Positions 18,335 to 29,881 of a stretch of 64,000 nt of DNA are shown here, piece after piece (positions within the stretch are counted from its first letter, which is position 1; the number at the start of each line of letters is the position of its first letter). The stretch covers positions 62,001-126,000 of the forward strand of contig NZ_CP035632.1 in assembly GCF_008807075.1 (NCBI RefSeq), given 5' to 3'. Source of the stretch: Synechococcus sp. RSCCF101 (GTDB lineage Bacteria > Cyanobacteriota > Cyanobacteriia > PCC-6307 > Cyanobiaceae). A model generated the notes under the pieces. It was not told where the DNA came from, made no database searches, and saw nothing but the letters and a program-made list of their open reading frames with translations. The translations under genes were made by a program, and so were the position numbers.

Positions 18335-19378
18335 ATGCAACGCAACGGGATCATCAGCCGCTCTGCCTCTGTGATTGAGCTTCAGCACCTCAGCAAGCAC
18401 TACGGCTCTGTCGAGGCCCTTTCCGATCTCAGCCTCACCGTTCCCCAGGGCAGCCTCTACGGCCTGCTCGGGCCCAACGGAGCCGGCAAGACCACCACAC
18501 TGCGGATCCTGGCCACCCTCCTGGCTCCCGAGTCCGGAGCGGTGGTGGTGGCCGGCATCGATGCGCTGAGCGATCCCCGCTCCGTCCGCGAACGACTGGG
18601 CTATGTGGCCCAGGAGGTGGCGCTCGACAAGATCCTCACCGGCCGGGAGTTGCTCCGCTTCCAGGGGGATCTGCACCACCTGCCCCGCCTGGAGCGGGAA
18701 CGGCGCATCAGCGATCTGATCGCGCTGCTCGGCATGGAGGAGTGGATCGACAGGCGCTGCGGCGGCTATTCAGGTGGCATGCGCCGGCGTCTCGATCTGG
18801 CCACGGGTCTCCTGCACAGGCCGTCGGTGCTGGTGCTGGATGAGCCCACCGTCGGGCTCGATATCGACAGCCGCACCGCCATCTGGCAGGTGCTGCGCCA
18901 GCTCAGCCGCGAGGGAACCACCGTGCTGCTCAGCAGCCATTACCTCGAGGAGGTTGACCTGCTCGCCGATCGCCTCGCCATCATCGACAGCGGCCGTGTG
19001 ATCGCGGAGGGCAGCCCTGAGGCTCTCAAGCAGGAGCTGGGCGGTGACCGGATCACCCTGCGCATCCGCGAGTTCGCCGAACCGGAGGAGGCCTCGCAGG
19101 TGGCCTCCCGCCTGCGTTCCAGCGCCGGTGTTCAGCAGGTGGTGATCAACCGTGCCCAGGGCTGCTCACTCAACCTGGTGATCGATTCCGAGCTCCGCCT
19201 CGAGGGGCTTCGCGCCGAGCTGGACCGCTGGGGCGTGGACGTCTTCTCCCTCACCCAGAGCCGGCCCAGCCTGGATGACGTCTATCTGCAGGCCACCGGC
19301 CGCACCCTGATGGATGCCGAGCTGGCCCTGGCCAGCCAGCGCGACCCGAAGGCGGAACGCAAGCGCGCCATGCGCTGA
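18335..19378 (+). CDS. DrrA/CcmA-type ABC transporter ATP-binding protein
   Basis: 347 residues. Walker A GPNGAGKTTT, Q-loop YVAQE, signature YSGGMRRRLDLA, Walker B VLVLDEPTVGLD and H-loop LLSSHYLEE are all present. The C-terminal extension (about residues 240-330) is the DUF4162-like accessory region common in drug/polysaccharide exporters. It starts 29 bp after ctaB and precedes its own permease by about 37 bp; this ctaA-ctaB-ABC-ABC order is familiar in cyanobacteria. The substrate is unknown. Confidence 0.93.
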   Translation: MQRNGIISRSASVIELQHLSKHYGSVEALSDLSLTVPQGSLYGLLGPNGAGKTTTLRILATLLAPESGAVVVAGIDALSDPRSVRERLGYVAQEVALDKILTGRELLRFQGDLHHLPRLERERRISDLIALLGMEEWIDRRCGGYSGGMRRRLDLATGLLHRPSVLVLDEPTVGLDIDSRTAIWQVLRQLSREGTTVLLSSHYLEEVDLLADRLAIIDSGRVIAEGSPEALKQELGGDRITLRIREFAEPEEASQVASRLRSSAGVQQVVINRAQGCSLNLVIDSELRLEGLRAELDRWGVDVFSLTQSRPSLDDVYLQATGRTLMDAELALASQRDPKAERKRAMR

Positions 19379-19415
19379 TCCATCCGTGCCCACCTCTGTC
19401 CCCGCTCCGCCCACC

Positions 19416-20282
19416 ATGACCAGTGCCGTTTCCGGCCCAGCTGATTCCACCGCTTCCCGGCCCGTCCCGGCCCCTGCTGCCGCCGATCTGCTGCAGGAGA
19501 CGGGTGCCCTCACCGGACGGCTGTTCCTGCAGCTCATCCGCCGCCCGTCAACCCTGGTCGCCGGCGTGCTGCAGCCGCTGATCTGGCTGGTGCTGTTCGG
19601 GGCCCTCTTCGCCCGGGCGCCCGAGGGGCTTCTTCCCGGCGGCATGGCCTACGGCCGTTTCCTTGGGGCCGGGGTCATTGTCTTCACGGCCTTCAGCGCC
19701 GCTCTCAACGCCGGACTGCCGGTGATGTTCGATCGCGAGTTCGGCTTCCTCAACCGGCTGCTGGTGGCTCCGCTGCGTTCCCGGGCCTCGATCGTGCTCG
19801 CTTCGGTGCTCTACATCACGAGTCTGAGCCTGGTGCAGAGCCTGGCGATCATGCTCACCGCCTCGGCACTCGGCTACGGCTGGCCTGGGCTGGGCGGGCT
19901 GCTCCTGGTGGTGCTCACCCTGGGCCTGCTGATCCTCGCCGTGACCGGCATCAGCCTCGGGCTGGCCTTCGCCCTGCCGGGCCACATCGAACTGATCGCC
20001 GTGATCTTCGTGGCCAATCTGCCTCTGCTGTTCGCCAGCACGGCCCTGGCTCCCCTCAGCTTCATGCCCCCCTGGCTGGGCTGGCTCGCGGCCCTGAATC
20101 CCCTTACCTTCGCGATAGAGCCGATCCGGGCTGCCTATGCCGCTCCCTTCTCGCTCAGCCAGGTGGTTCTCGAGGCTCCCTACGGCTCACTCACAAGCCT
20201 CTCCTGTCTCCTGGTCCTGGCGGCACTGGCGACCGTCTCCTTTCTCCTGATCCGCCCGCTGCTCAATCGCAAGTTGTCCTGA
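19416..20282 (+). CDS. ABC-2 type transporter permease
   Basis: 288 residues with six membrane segments typical of the ABC-2/DrrB family, including PLIWLVLFGALFA, GAGVIVFTAFSAALNAG, VLYITSLSLVQSLAIML, GLLLVVLTLGLLILAVTGISLGLAF and the terminal LVLAALATVSFLLI. It pairs with the ATPase just upstream to form an exporter. ATG at 19416 is used; an in-frame GTG at 19386 would bring the start to 7 bp from the previous stop and is a fair alternative. Confidence 0.92.
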   Translation: MTSAVSGPADSTASRPVPAPAAADLLQETGALTGRLFLQLIRRPSTLVAGVLQPLIWLVLFGALFARAPEGLLPGGMAYGRFLGAGVIVFTAFSAALNAGLPVMFDREFGFLNRLLVAPLRSRASIVLASVLYITSLSLVQSLAIMLTASALGYGWPGLGGLLLVVLTLGLLILAVTGISLGLAFALPGHIELIAVIFVANLPLLFASTALAPLSFMPPWLGWLAALNPLTFAIEPIRAAYAAPFSLSQVVLEAPYGSLTSLSCLLVLAALATVSFLLIRPLLNRKLS

Positions 20283-20298
20283 TCGCTCCGCTGCCGTG

Positions 20299-21060
20299 AT
20301 GTCCCCCGCTCCAGCCCCCTTTGGCCTCACGGCATCCGAGCGCACCGCGCTCCAGCGAGACGCTCTTGTGGCTGGCCTTGAGCTCGCCGGCGATCAGACC
20401 GTGAGCCTGATGCTCACCCGCTGGGTGCACCGCTTCTCCACCGAGTCCCTGGGCGATCTGCTCGAGACCTGTTCCGAGCCGGCCCGCCAGCGTGCCCTCT
20501 CGATCCTGGAGGCACCCCTCGCCGCTGCTTCCTTGGCCGCCCCCGCCGCTACCTCTGTCTCCGAGGCCGACGAGCAGGTGCAGCCGGACGCCCCCGAGCC
20601 GGAGCCCGAGAGCGTGGCCAGCGCACAACAGGAGGTCACCGCTGCCGCTGTAGAGCCTCAGGTCACCGCCGAAGCCGACCTGGAGACGGATCTCACCGCT
20701 GCCGATTTCGAGGCGGAGATCACCGAAGCCGCCCCGGAGAAGGCCGTCACAGACGCGGACCTGAAGACGGAAATCACAGCCGCCGCCGAGCCTGAGGCGG
20801 AAGACTCATGGCTCTCCGACCCGCCCGCTTCCGAGGCGGTTGCTCCGGACCCAGGACCCGCCCGGTTGCTGGAGGACGTGGCGCTTCAGCTGCTGGCCGA
20901 AGGCGCGCCGGTGGCCACGGCTGGCGGTGAGACCGCCGGTGAGGACGCTGTGGACCCGGCCGAGCCGCAGCCGCCCGAGCGTCGGCACGACCCACAGCAG
21001 CCGCGTCCCTCCCTGGCCCAGTTGCGGTCCTGGCTTCCCGACGCCTCCCTGGCCAGCTGA
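20299..21060 (+). CDS. Acidic protein with internal repeats, unknown function
   Basis: 253 residues. The first 65 or so look folded and conserved (LTASERTALQRDALVAGLEL, SLMLTRWVHRFSTESLGDLL). The middle is very acidic, with three imperfect units of the type DLETDLTAA, DFEAEITEA and DLKTEITAA, and the C-terminus has a short helix-like LARLLEDVALQLLAEG-type segment and a basic end. It has no membrane segment and no family I recognise. It lies 16 bp after the permease and 3 bp before the nanE-like gene. A GTG at 20296 is an alternative start. Confidence 0.75.
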   Translation: MSPAPAPFGLTASERTALQRDALVAGLELAGDQTVSLMLTRWVHRFSTESLGDLLETCSEPARQRALSILEAPLAAASLAAPAATSVSEADEQVQPDAPEPEPESVASAQQEVTAAAVEPQVTAEADLETDLTAADFEAEITEAAPEKAVTDADLKTEITAAAEPEAEDSWLSDPPASEAVAPDPGPARLLEDVALQLLAEGAPVATAGGETAGEDAVDPAEPQPPERRHDPQQPRPSLAQLRSWLPDASLAS

Positions 21061-21063
21061 GTC

Positions 21064-21759
21064 GTGGGTGACACCCGCTCCACCACGCCGTCCGGGCGCC
21101 TGATCGTCTCGGTCCAGGCGCCCGAGGGATCGCCTCTGCGTCAGCCCGATGTGATCGCAGCGCTGTCCGAGGCCTGCCTCGGTGCCGGCGCCGCCGGGGT
21201 CAGGCTCGACGGACCGGAGGCGATCGCGGCTGTGCGGCGACGCTGCCCGCAGGCGCTGATCGTGGGCCTGTGGAAGCGGATGCTGCCCGATAGCTCCGTG
21301 TACATCACGCCCCGATGGCAGGACCTCAGGCAGGTCTGGGCTGCCGGAGCGGACGTGATCGCCCTGGATGCCACATCAAGGCCGAGGCCGGGCGGCGAGG
21401 GGCTTGCCGAGCTGGTGGTCCGGGCGCGGGAGGAGCTGCAGGCGGTGCTGATGGCCGATGTGGATGGCATCGACAGTGGGCTGCAGGCCGCCGAGCTGGG
21501 CTGTCAGTGGGTGGGCACGACGCTCTATGGCTACACCGAGGCCACGCGATCCTGCGCTCCACCGGCCCTGCAGCTCCTGCCGGAGCTGAGGCGGCGGCTG
21601 CCGGAGGGCATCCGGCTGATCTGCGAAGGGGGACTGTCCTCCCCGGCACAGGCGACGGAGGCCTGCCGCCTCGGTGCGGATGCGGTGGTGGTGGGCACCG
21701 CCCTCACCGGTCTGGAGCATCAGGTGAGCACCTACCGCCGCCAGCTGGATCCGACCTGA
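21064..21759 (+). CDS. nanE: NanE-like N-acylglucosamine-6-phosphate 2-epimerase
   Basis: 231 residues with a TIM-barrel pattern matching NanE: LIVSVQAPEGSPL, SVYITPRWQD, AGADVIALDATSRPRPGG, LMADVDGIDSGLQAAELG, GTTLYGYT and ICEGGLSSPAQA. NanE converts N-acetylmannosamine-6-P to N-acetylglucosamine-6-P. No other sialic-acid genes are nearby, so in this organism it may serve amino-sugar or envelope metabolism; that is inference. The GTG start lies 3 bp after the acidic protein gene. Confidence 0.88.
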   Translation: MGDTRSTTPSGRLIVSVQAPEGSPLRQPDVIAALSEACLGAGAAGVRLDGPEAIAAVRRRCPQALIVGLWKRMLPDSSVYITPRWQDLRQVWAAGADVIALDATSRPRPGGEGLAELVVRAREELQAVLMADVDGIDSGLQAAELGCQWVGTTLYGYTEATRSCAPPALQLLPELRRRLPEGIRLICEGGLSSPAQATEACRLGADAVVVGTALTGLEHQVSTYRRQLDPT

Positions 21760-21847
21760 CAGGTCCGCCCACCCCGATCGGCGTGGGCCCTGCAGCGGAT
21801 GCCGGAGCGCGGAACGTAACAATGGCCTGAGTCGCGATGGACCGGCG

Positions 21848-22036
21848 ATGCGATTTCTTGGGGTGGGGGCGGTGATGGCCGGCTCCTGGCTGATGACGCT
21901 CCCGTTCCCGTTCTCCACCCTGCCGATGGGTGAGCTTCAGGCCCTGAACCGGGAACTTGGGCACCTCTGCAGTGCGCCGCCTCCGGAGGCCCGGAGGGTC
22001 TGCCGGATTCATGCCCGTCTGGTCCGCTCCCTCTGA
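21848..22036 (+). CDS. Small putative secreted protein
   Basis: 62 residues with a hydrophobic N-terminus (MRFLGVGAVMAGSWLMTLPF) that could be a signal peptide, followed by a short segment with two Cys (LNRELGHLCSAPPPEARRVCRIHARLV). That Cys-spaced pattern and high-GC third positions suggest a real gene, but it has no known function. It lies alone, converging on groEL. Confidence 0.5.
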   Translation: MRFLGVGAVMAGSWLMTLPFPFSTLPMGELQALNRELGHLCSAPPPEARRVCRIHARLVRSL

Positions 22037-22070
22037 AGCGGACCCGTGCCGCATGCTGCGCTCCGGGCGC

Positions 22071-24051
<1,981 letters not shown>

Positions 24052-24077
24052 ACTCATCGAGCTCGCCTGCGCCGGCC

Positions 24078-24872
<795 letters not shown>

Positions 24873-24999
24873 TCATGGAGATGGACAGGCCCGTCGTCAG
24901 GGCATGTGGCAGCGGCTGCCCGGGAGGGCGCCCGCCGCAGGGGGGCGGCGGTGCAGGATGCCCATGACACGCCGCGCCACCGCTTAGCTGGACCGGCCG

Positions 25000-25278
25000 G
25001 TGCGAGAGGCGCGTCATCACCCGTCCCTGCTCATGCTGGAGGCCACGGCGCGTCGGGTCTCGGGCGGCAGCGCCTCCGGACCGGGGTTCCGGGCGCTGGT
25101 CTGGGATCTGAGCCGGTCCGGCTCCTGCCTGATCTGCCACCGCTGGAGCCCTGCCTCCGATGGCTCCGCCTTCGAGCTGACCATGGTCACCGGTGCGGAT
25201 GTGCTCTGCGACGCCCTGCCCGCCACGTTCCGCTTCCAGCAGCCCATGGATCTCTCCCTGCTGGGCTTCTGCGGCTGA
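25000..25278 (+). CDS. Hypothetical small Cys-containing protein
   Basis: 92 residues from GTG 25000, or 81 from ATG 25033. The sequence (FRALVWDLSRSGSCLICHRW, TGADVLCDALPATFRFQQ) has three or four Cys but no clear metal site and no membrane segment. Third-position G+C and lack of a better overlapping frame support coding, but I recognise no family. It converges on the potassium channel gene. Confidence 0.5.
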   Translation: MREARHHPSLLMLEATARRVSGGSASGPGFRALVWDLSRSGSCLICHRWSPASDGSAFELTMVTGADVLCDALPATFRFQQPMDLSLLGFCG

Positions 25279-25311
25279 GCGCCGGGGAGGTTGCTCCTGG
25301 GGGCGCGGGCA

Positions 25312-26421
25312 TCAGCCCGACATCGAATCGATGCCCTGCACGGCCCGCCCCAGCAGCTCGGTCAGCCGCCTGAGCTGGTCCTTGGTCCCCAGCACCACCA
25401 GCAGCTGGCCCGCCTCCAGGGTCACATCCCCGCTGGGGTTGGCGATCAGCTCACTCTGGCTGGTGCCGTAGCTCGCTCCGCGATAGGAGAAGGGAGTGGG
25501 GATGCTGGGAGCGGGAGTGCGGATCGCCAGCACCAACGCACCCGAGCGACGCCCCAGCTGCAGCTCCGCCAGGCTCCGCCCCTGCAGCTCGCCCATGTCG
25601 CGGGGATCGCCGCTGAGCTGGAACTCATCCACCTCGCATTCGGAGCCGGAGAGCAGGTCCATGAAGTCCACCGCCAGCGGTCTCAGGGCGGTGGCCGCCA
25701 TCGTTCGGCCGCCGGCCACGTAGGGGCTCACCACCTGATTGGCGCCGGCCAGGCGCAGCTTGCGTTCCGCCTCCTCGCTGTCGGACCGGGCAATCAGGCG
25801 ACAGCGGGGAGCCAGTCCCCTGGCGCTGAGGATCACGTAGAGATTGGCCGCATTGCTCGGCAGCGCCGCCACCAGGGAGCGGCAGCGGTGGATGCCCGCT
25901 TCCAGCAGAGTCTCGTCGAGGGTGGCGTCGGCCTGGAGCACGAGCAGGCCGCTGTCCTCGGCTGCCCGCTTGCGGGCCTCGTCGAGTTCCACCACCAGCA
26001 GCGGTGCACCGTCCTGCCGGATCTGCTCGGCGATCTCCCGGCCGATCCGGCCGTAGCCGCAGAGAATCACGTGGTTCTGCATGCGCCGAAGGGTTCTGCT
26101 GAAGCGCAGATACCTCATGCTGCGGAAGTAGCCCGACTCTGTCAGCTGCAGGAACCGCTGCAACGTGAACTGCACCACCACCAGACCACCGGCGATGATC
26201 AGCACCGTCACCAGCCGTCCGGCCTGGGACAGGATCTCCACCTCCCCGTAACCGATGGTGGTGATGGTGATCAGCACCATCCACAGGCAGTCGCCCCAGT
26301 CCCAGCCCTCGGTGATCCGGTAGCCGAGTGCCCCGCCGAAGACCACCAGCACCAGGGCGGAGAGCGGTCGCAGCCAGGGACCGAGCAGGCGCTGCCAATC
26401 CCCGCGAGCCGCGCGGCTCAT
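25312..26421 (-). CDS. Two-TM potassium channel with RCK (TrkA-N/TrkA-C) domains
   Basis: 369 residues. Helix 1 (LSALVLVVFGGALGY), pore loop with selectivity filter T55-I-G-Y-G59, and helix 2 (LVTVLIIAGGLVVVQFTL) form an MthK-like pore. The cytosolic RCK domain follows (HVILCGYGRIGREIAE nucleotide-binding motif, VVELDEARKRA), then a TrkA-C-like end (LVVLGTKDQLRRL). It likely gates K+ in response to ligand or ion binding. Its start overlaps the glycosyltransferase stop by 4 nt (ATGA on the minus strand), so the two are coupled. Confidence 0.93.
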   Translation of the reverse strand: MSRAARGDWQRLLGPWLRPLSALVLVVFGGALGYRITEGWDWGDCLWMVLITITTIGYGEVEILSQAGRLVTVLIIAGGLVVVQFTLQRFLQLTESGYFRSMRYLRFSRTLRRMQNHVILCGYGRIGREIAEQIRQDGAPLLVVELDEARKRAAEDSGLLVLQADATLDETLLEAGIHRCRSLVAALPSNAANLYVILSARGLAPRCRLIARSDSEEAERKLRLAGANQVVSPYVAGGRTMAATALRPLAVDFMDLLSGSECEVDEFQLSGDPRDMGELQGRSLAELQLGRRSGALVLAIRTPAPSIPTPFSYRGASYGTSQSELIANPSGDVTLEAGQLLVVLGTKDQLRRLTELLGRAVQGIDSMSG

Positions 26422-27244
26422 CCCATGCCGAGCGCCTGAAGCACCTCCTGGACGGACACCTGGGCGCCGGTGAGCCCCTTCACCTGCTCCCGCTGCGGCA
26501 GGGACACGGCGCCGGCACCCAGGGCGACGGTGGGGATGCCGTTGTAGAGGGCCAGGCGCGTGGCGGCGGGGTTCTCGCTCAGCAGCAGGTCAGCGCCGGC
26601 GATGAGCGCCGCGCGCTCGACGGGGTTGCCGGTGGGGTTGAGCCCGTGCACCCGCAGGTCGGGAAGCCTCACGCGCAGCTGCTCGAGCAGTTCCTCACGG
26701 TGGGCATGGAGCCAGTCGCCGGAATCGCCGGAGCCGGCCAGCAGCAGGAGCGGGCCTGTCCCCGCCGGGAGCTCGGTGCTGGCACGGTCGAGTGCCGTGC
26801 GGGGCAGCCTGAGGCGGAAGGCATCCGCATCAAGGCTCATGCCGAGCGGTTGCAGATGGGCGGCCAGCTGCTGCGGTGGCCAGAGCCCGTCATCCGGCTG
26901 CACCACGCTGGTGCTGGCGAAGCCGCCGCTGGCGACGCGATTGGGAATGTGGCTGAGCGAGAGCAGCAGGTTCACCGGCCAGCCGGCGGCCAGGTTCACG
27001 CAGGCCTGAAAGTCGGGCTCCCGCACGGCCCCCAGCAGATTGGCCCAGTCCGCCAGGCTGGCGCTGCTCTCGAAGCTGAAGGGAATCGCCTTCTCCACCT
27101 CCGGCAGCAGCTTCCAGATCGGAGCCATCGCCATCGGGCAGGCCACCTGCACCTGGGCATTCAGCTGGGCCGCAGCCGCAGCCACCGCCGGGAGGGCATC
27201 GAGCTGATCGGCCTCCCCCCCGGGATCAGAAACAACACGCGCAT
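26418..27244 (-). pseudogene. Glycosyltransferase family 9-like protein, frame broken near the N-terminus
   Basis: The main frame encodes about 255 residues resembling heptosyltransferase-type (GT9) proteins (NLAAGWPVNLLLSLSHIPNRVASGGF, LLLAGSGDSGDW, GADLLLSENPAATRLALYNGIPTVALG). Its natural beginning, [10 protein letters not shown], is in another frame, starting with ATG at 27244. One extra base in the 7-C run at 27215-27221 joins them as [23 protein letters not shown], a typical GT9 N-terminus, giving about 275 residues. The acceptor is unknown; lipopolysaccharide or other surface glycan is a guess. It is divergent from ispD and upstream of the K+ channel. Confidence 0.75.
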
Positions 27245-27313
27245 CGGTGCCAGGTGGTCGGCCGGTGGCCTGATTGTATGGAGCAACAACGGATCTGCCG
27301 CCGGGAGGTTGGG

Positions 27314-28042
27314 GTGCACGTGCTGATCGCCGCCGCCGGCAGCGGCCGCCGCATGGGGGCGGACCGGAACAAGGTGCTGCTGCCCCTGGCGGGACGGCCG
27401 GTGCTCGGCTGGACCCTGCGGGCCGTGGCCTCGGCGGGGGGGCTCCGCTGGCTGGGGGTGGTGGGCCAGCCCTCGGACCGGGACGCGATCGAGCGCTGCC
27501 TCGGCGAGGCGGACCTGCCCTGCCCGGCGGTTGTCGTGACCGGCGGCGACACCCGGCAGGAGTCGGTGCGCCGCGGCCTGGAGGCCCTGCCGGCTGAGGC
27601 CCGCTCCGTGCTCATTCACGACGCCGCGCGCTGTCTGGTGGAACCGGGACTGCTCGAGCGCTGTCAGGTGGAGGTGGATGCCGGCCGGGCGGTCGTGGCG
27701 GCCACTCCCGTCACCGACACGATCAAGCAGGTGGATGGTGACGGCACGGTGGTGCAGACCCCGGATCGCGAGCGCCTCTGGGCGGCTCAGACCCCGCAGG
27801 GCTTCCCGCTGGACCGGCTGCGGGAAGCCCACGCCATCGCCTCCCGCGAGGGCTGGAGCGTCACCGATGACGCCGCCCTGTTCGAGCGGCTCGGCTGGCC
27901 CGTGCGGGTGATGGCGTCGCCCCGCTCCAACATCAAACTCACCACGCCGGATGACCTCTGCATCGCCGAAGCCCTGCTCCGGCGGCGCGATGACGCGGGT
28001 GACCCTCCGGAGACCGGCGCTCCGCTCACTCCAGCAGGCTGA
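27314..28042 (+). CDS. ispD: 2-C-methyl-D-erythritol 4-phosphate cytidylyltransferase
   Basis: 242 residues. Motifs of IspD are clear: [29 protein letters not shown] (CTP-binding loop), [32 protein letters not shown] and [11 protein letters not shown]. It performs the third step of the non-mevalonate isoprenoid pathway, which supplies carotenoids, chlorophyll tails and quinones. GTG at 27314 gives the conserved [11 protein letters not shown] start; ATG at 27278 is an alternative. Its end overlaps the S66 peptidase end by 17 nt, convergently. Confidence 0.95.
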   Translation: MHVLIAAAGSGRRMGADRNKVLLPLAGRPVLGWTLRAVASAGGLRWLGVVGQPSDRDAIERCLGEADLPCPAVVVTGGDTRQESVRRGLEALPAEARSVLIHDAARCLVEPGLLERCQVEVDAGRAVVAATPVTDTIKQVDGDGTVVQTPDRERLWAAQTPQGFPLDRLREAHAIASREGWSVTDDAALFERLGWPVRVMASPRSNIKLTTPDDLCIAEALLRRRDDAGDPPETGAPLTPAG

Positions 28043-28913
28043 GTCGGCCGCTGCCGCCATCCAGACGGGCAAGGGCCCCCAGGGGCAGCACGGCATTGCC
28101 CGGCTGATGCCCCACGGCCAGCCCTGCCACCACCGGCAGCCCGAGATTGCAGCTGCGCTCCCGCAGCACCGCGGCGACCGCATCGGGCTCACCGCAGTCG
28201 CTGAAGCTGCCGAATCCCAGCCCGGCCAGGCCCGAGAGGGCCCCGTTCAGGCGCCAGTGGCTGAGCAGTCGGTCGAGACGGTAGGGCTGCTCCCCCACGT
28301 CCTCCAGCACCAGAATCGCCCCCTGCAGCGGCGGCAGCCAGGTGGTGCCGAGCAGGTGGGTGGCCACCGTCAGGTTGGCCGCCAGCAGAGGCCCCTCCGC
28401 GCTCCCGCCGGCCCAGGCCTCTCCCTCCAGAGGGTCCAGTGCTGCGGGCTCGCCTGAGAAGAGCAGGCTGCGGAGCCGCTCACGGCTCCAGTCCGGTTCG
28501 GCGGCCAGGGTCGTGAGCAGGGGGCCGTGCAGGTTCCCCGCCAGCCCATGGGCCTGGCGGGCCCAGAGCAGGCTGGTGACATCGGAGAAGCCCAGCAGCC
28601 AGCCCTCCTGCCAGTGGGGCGGGTGCTCCAGCAGGCGCGCCGCGCCCCAGCCGCCGCGCACGCCCACCCGCAGGGGCATGGGCCCGCCGGCTTCGAGATC
28701 GGCCCGGCGCTGTGGGTCCTCACCGGCCAGGCCCCGCCAGCGGCGGCGGGCCCTCTCCATGCCGCAGGGCTGCAGGCCCCAGCCGCGCAGGATCTCCAGG
28801 CCGGCCTCCAGGCGTTCGAACTGCTCGAGTTCCGAGCTGGCCGCCACAAGCTGGGCGGGGTCTCCCGGCTTCAGGGCGGGCGGCCAGCTCGGGCGGGCGG
28901 AGGGCATCGCCAT
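28026..28913 (-). CDS. Peptidase S66 (LD-carboxypeptidase) family protein
   Basis: 295 residues. Recognisable LD-carboxypeptidase features are the N-terminal [13 protein letters not shown], the [12 protein letters not shown] block, [11 protein letters not shown] (likely nucleophile Ser) and the C-terminal [17 protein letters not shown] with [16 protein letters not shown] (Glu and His region). It is expected to trim L,D-bonds of murein tetrapeptides in the cytosol or be a related amide hydrolase. Its ATG overlaps the ubiA-family stop by one base (TGATG). Confidence 0.88.
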   Translation of the reverse strand: MAMPSARPSWPPALKPGDPAQLVAASSELEQFERLEAGLEILRGWGLQPCGMERARRRWRGLAGEDPQRRADLEAGGPMPLRVGVRGGWGAARLLEHPPHWQEGWLLGFSDVTSLLWARQAHGLAGNLHGPLLTTLAAEPDWSRERLRSLLFSGEPAALDPLEGEAWAGGSAEGPLLAANLTVATHLLGTTWLPPLQGAILVLEDVGEQPYRLDRLLSHWRLNGALSGLAGLGFGSFSDCGEPDAVAAVLRERSCNLGLPVVAGLAVGHQPGNAVLPLGALARLDGGSGRLSLLE

Positions 28914-29815
28914 CAGAACCGCCCCACCACCAGCGCCAGCAGCAGCAGCGACCCCAGCCGCACCTGGTTGCGGAAATGCTGGCCGTAGGGCTCCCCGGAC
29001 GAGGCCTGAAGGGGCAGCCGTCGCACCTCACGCTGCATGCCCAAGGCTGCGAGGAACCAGAGCGGCCAGAACCAGGCCGAGAGCCCCGCGGCGGCAGCCG
29101 CGACGGCCAGGGCGACCGCAGCGCCTCCGTAGCAGAGGCTCACCGCCGCTGGTGCCCGGTGCCCCAGTGTGCGGGCGCTGCTGCGCACCCCGATGCGTCT
29201 GTCATCCGCCCGGTCGGGCATGGCGTAGACGGTGTCGAATCCGAAGGTCCAGAGCACCGTGGCCAGCCAGCAGCCGATCAGAGGTGCCTGCAACGGCAGA
29301 TCCCCCACCGCGGCAGCCCAGGGAATGAGCACGGCGAATCCCCAGCAGAGGGCCAGCACCAGCTGGGGCAGGCCCGTCCAGCGCTTGGCCGAGGGGTAGA
29401 GGAGCACCAGGGGCAGACACCCGATCGCCAGAGCCAGCACCAGAGCCCGGTGGGGCAGGGCCAGCGTCACCGCCAGGGCCAGCAGCAGCAGCAGCACCAT
29501 CACCACCGCAGCGGCGGCGGGACGCACACGGCCACTGGCGAGGGGGCGGCTGCGGGTCCGGCTGACCTGCGCGTCGATCCTGCGGTCCCAGAGGTCATTG
29601 GCGATGCAGCCGGCGCCGCTGACCGCCAGCCCTCCCGCAACGATCAGCAGCAGGAGGGCCGGTGCGGGTGGGGCGAGCGGGGAGAGCCAGAGGGCCCATC
29701 CCGCCGGAATCAGCAGGATCAGCCGGCCGGTGGGCTTGTTCCAGCGCAGCAGGGCCAGCCAGGCGGCCAGTCCCGAGGGCGGCCCGACCGGCGCGCTGAC
29801 CTCCGTTCTGCTCAT
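28913..29815 (-). CDS. UbiA-type 4-hydroxybenzoate polyprenyltransferase
   Basis: 300 residues with about eight membrane segments. The two Mg/diphosphate sites are visible: NDLWDRRIDAQVSRTRSRPLASG and DTVYAMPDRADDRRIGVRS. In cyanobacteria this enzyme prenylates 4-hydroxybenzoate for plastoquinone; that role is from family knowledge. ATG at 29815 (MSRTEVSAP) is chosen, the longer frame being shadow of ppx. It is divergent from ppx (66 bp) and followed directly by the S66 peptidase. Confidence 0.92.
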   Translation of the reverse strand: MSRTEVSAPVGPPSGLAAWLALLRWNKPTGRLILLIPAGWALWLSPLAPPAPALLLLIVAGGLAVSGAGCIANDLWDRRIDAQVSRTRSRPLASGRVRPAAAAVVMVLLLLLALAVTLALPHRALVLALAIGCLPLVLLYPSAKRWTGLPQLVLALCWGFAVLIPWAAAVGDLPLQAPLIGCWLATVLWTFGFDTVYAMPDRADDRRIGVRSSARTLGHRAPAAVSLCYGGAAVALAVAAAAAGLSAWFWPLWFLAALGMQREVRRLPLQASSGEPYGQHFRNQVRLGSLLLLALVVGRF

Positions 29816-29881
29816 CGGCTGGCGACTCCGGTGCTCCCTGGGACTGGATGGCAGAGTGGCGCAGCGCCGGCAGCCGCTGCG

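Noticed and set aside
25017-25247. 76-codon minus-strand frame opposite the 92-residue hypothetical
   Set aside because: Arg/Ser-rich and without any pattern; the plus-strand frame has the better codon use, though neither is certain.
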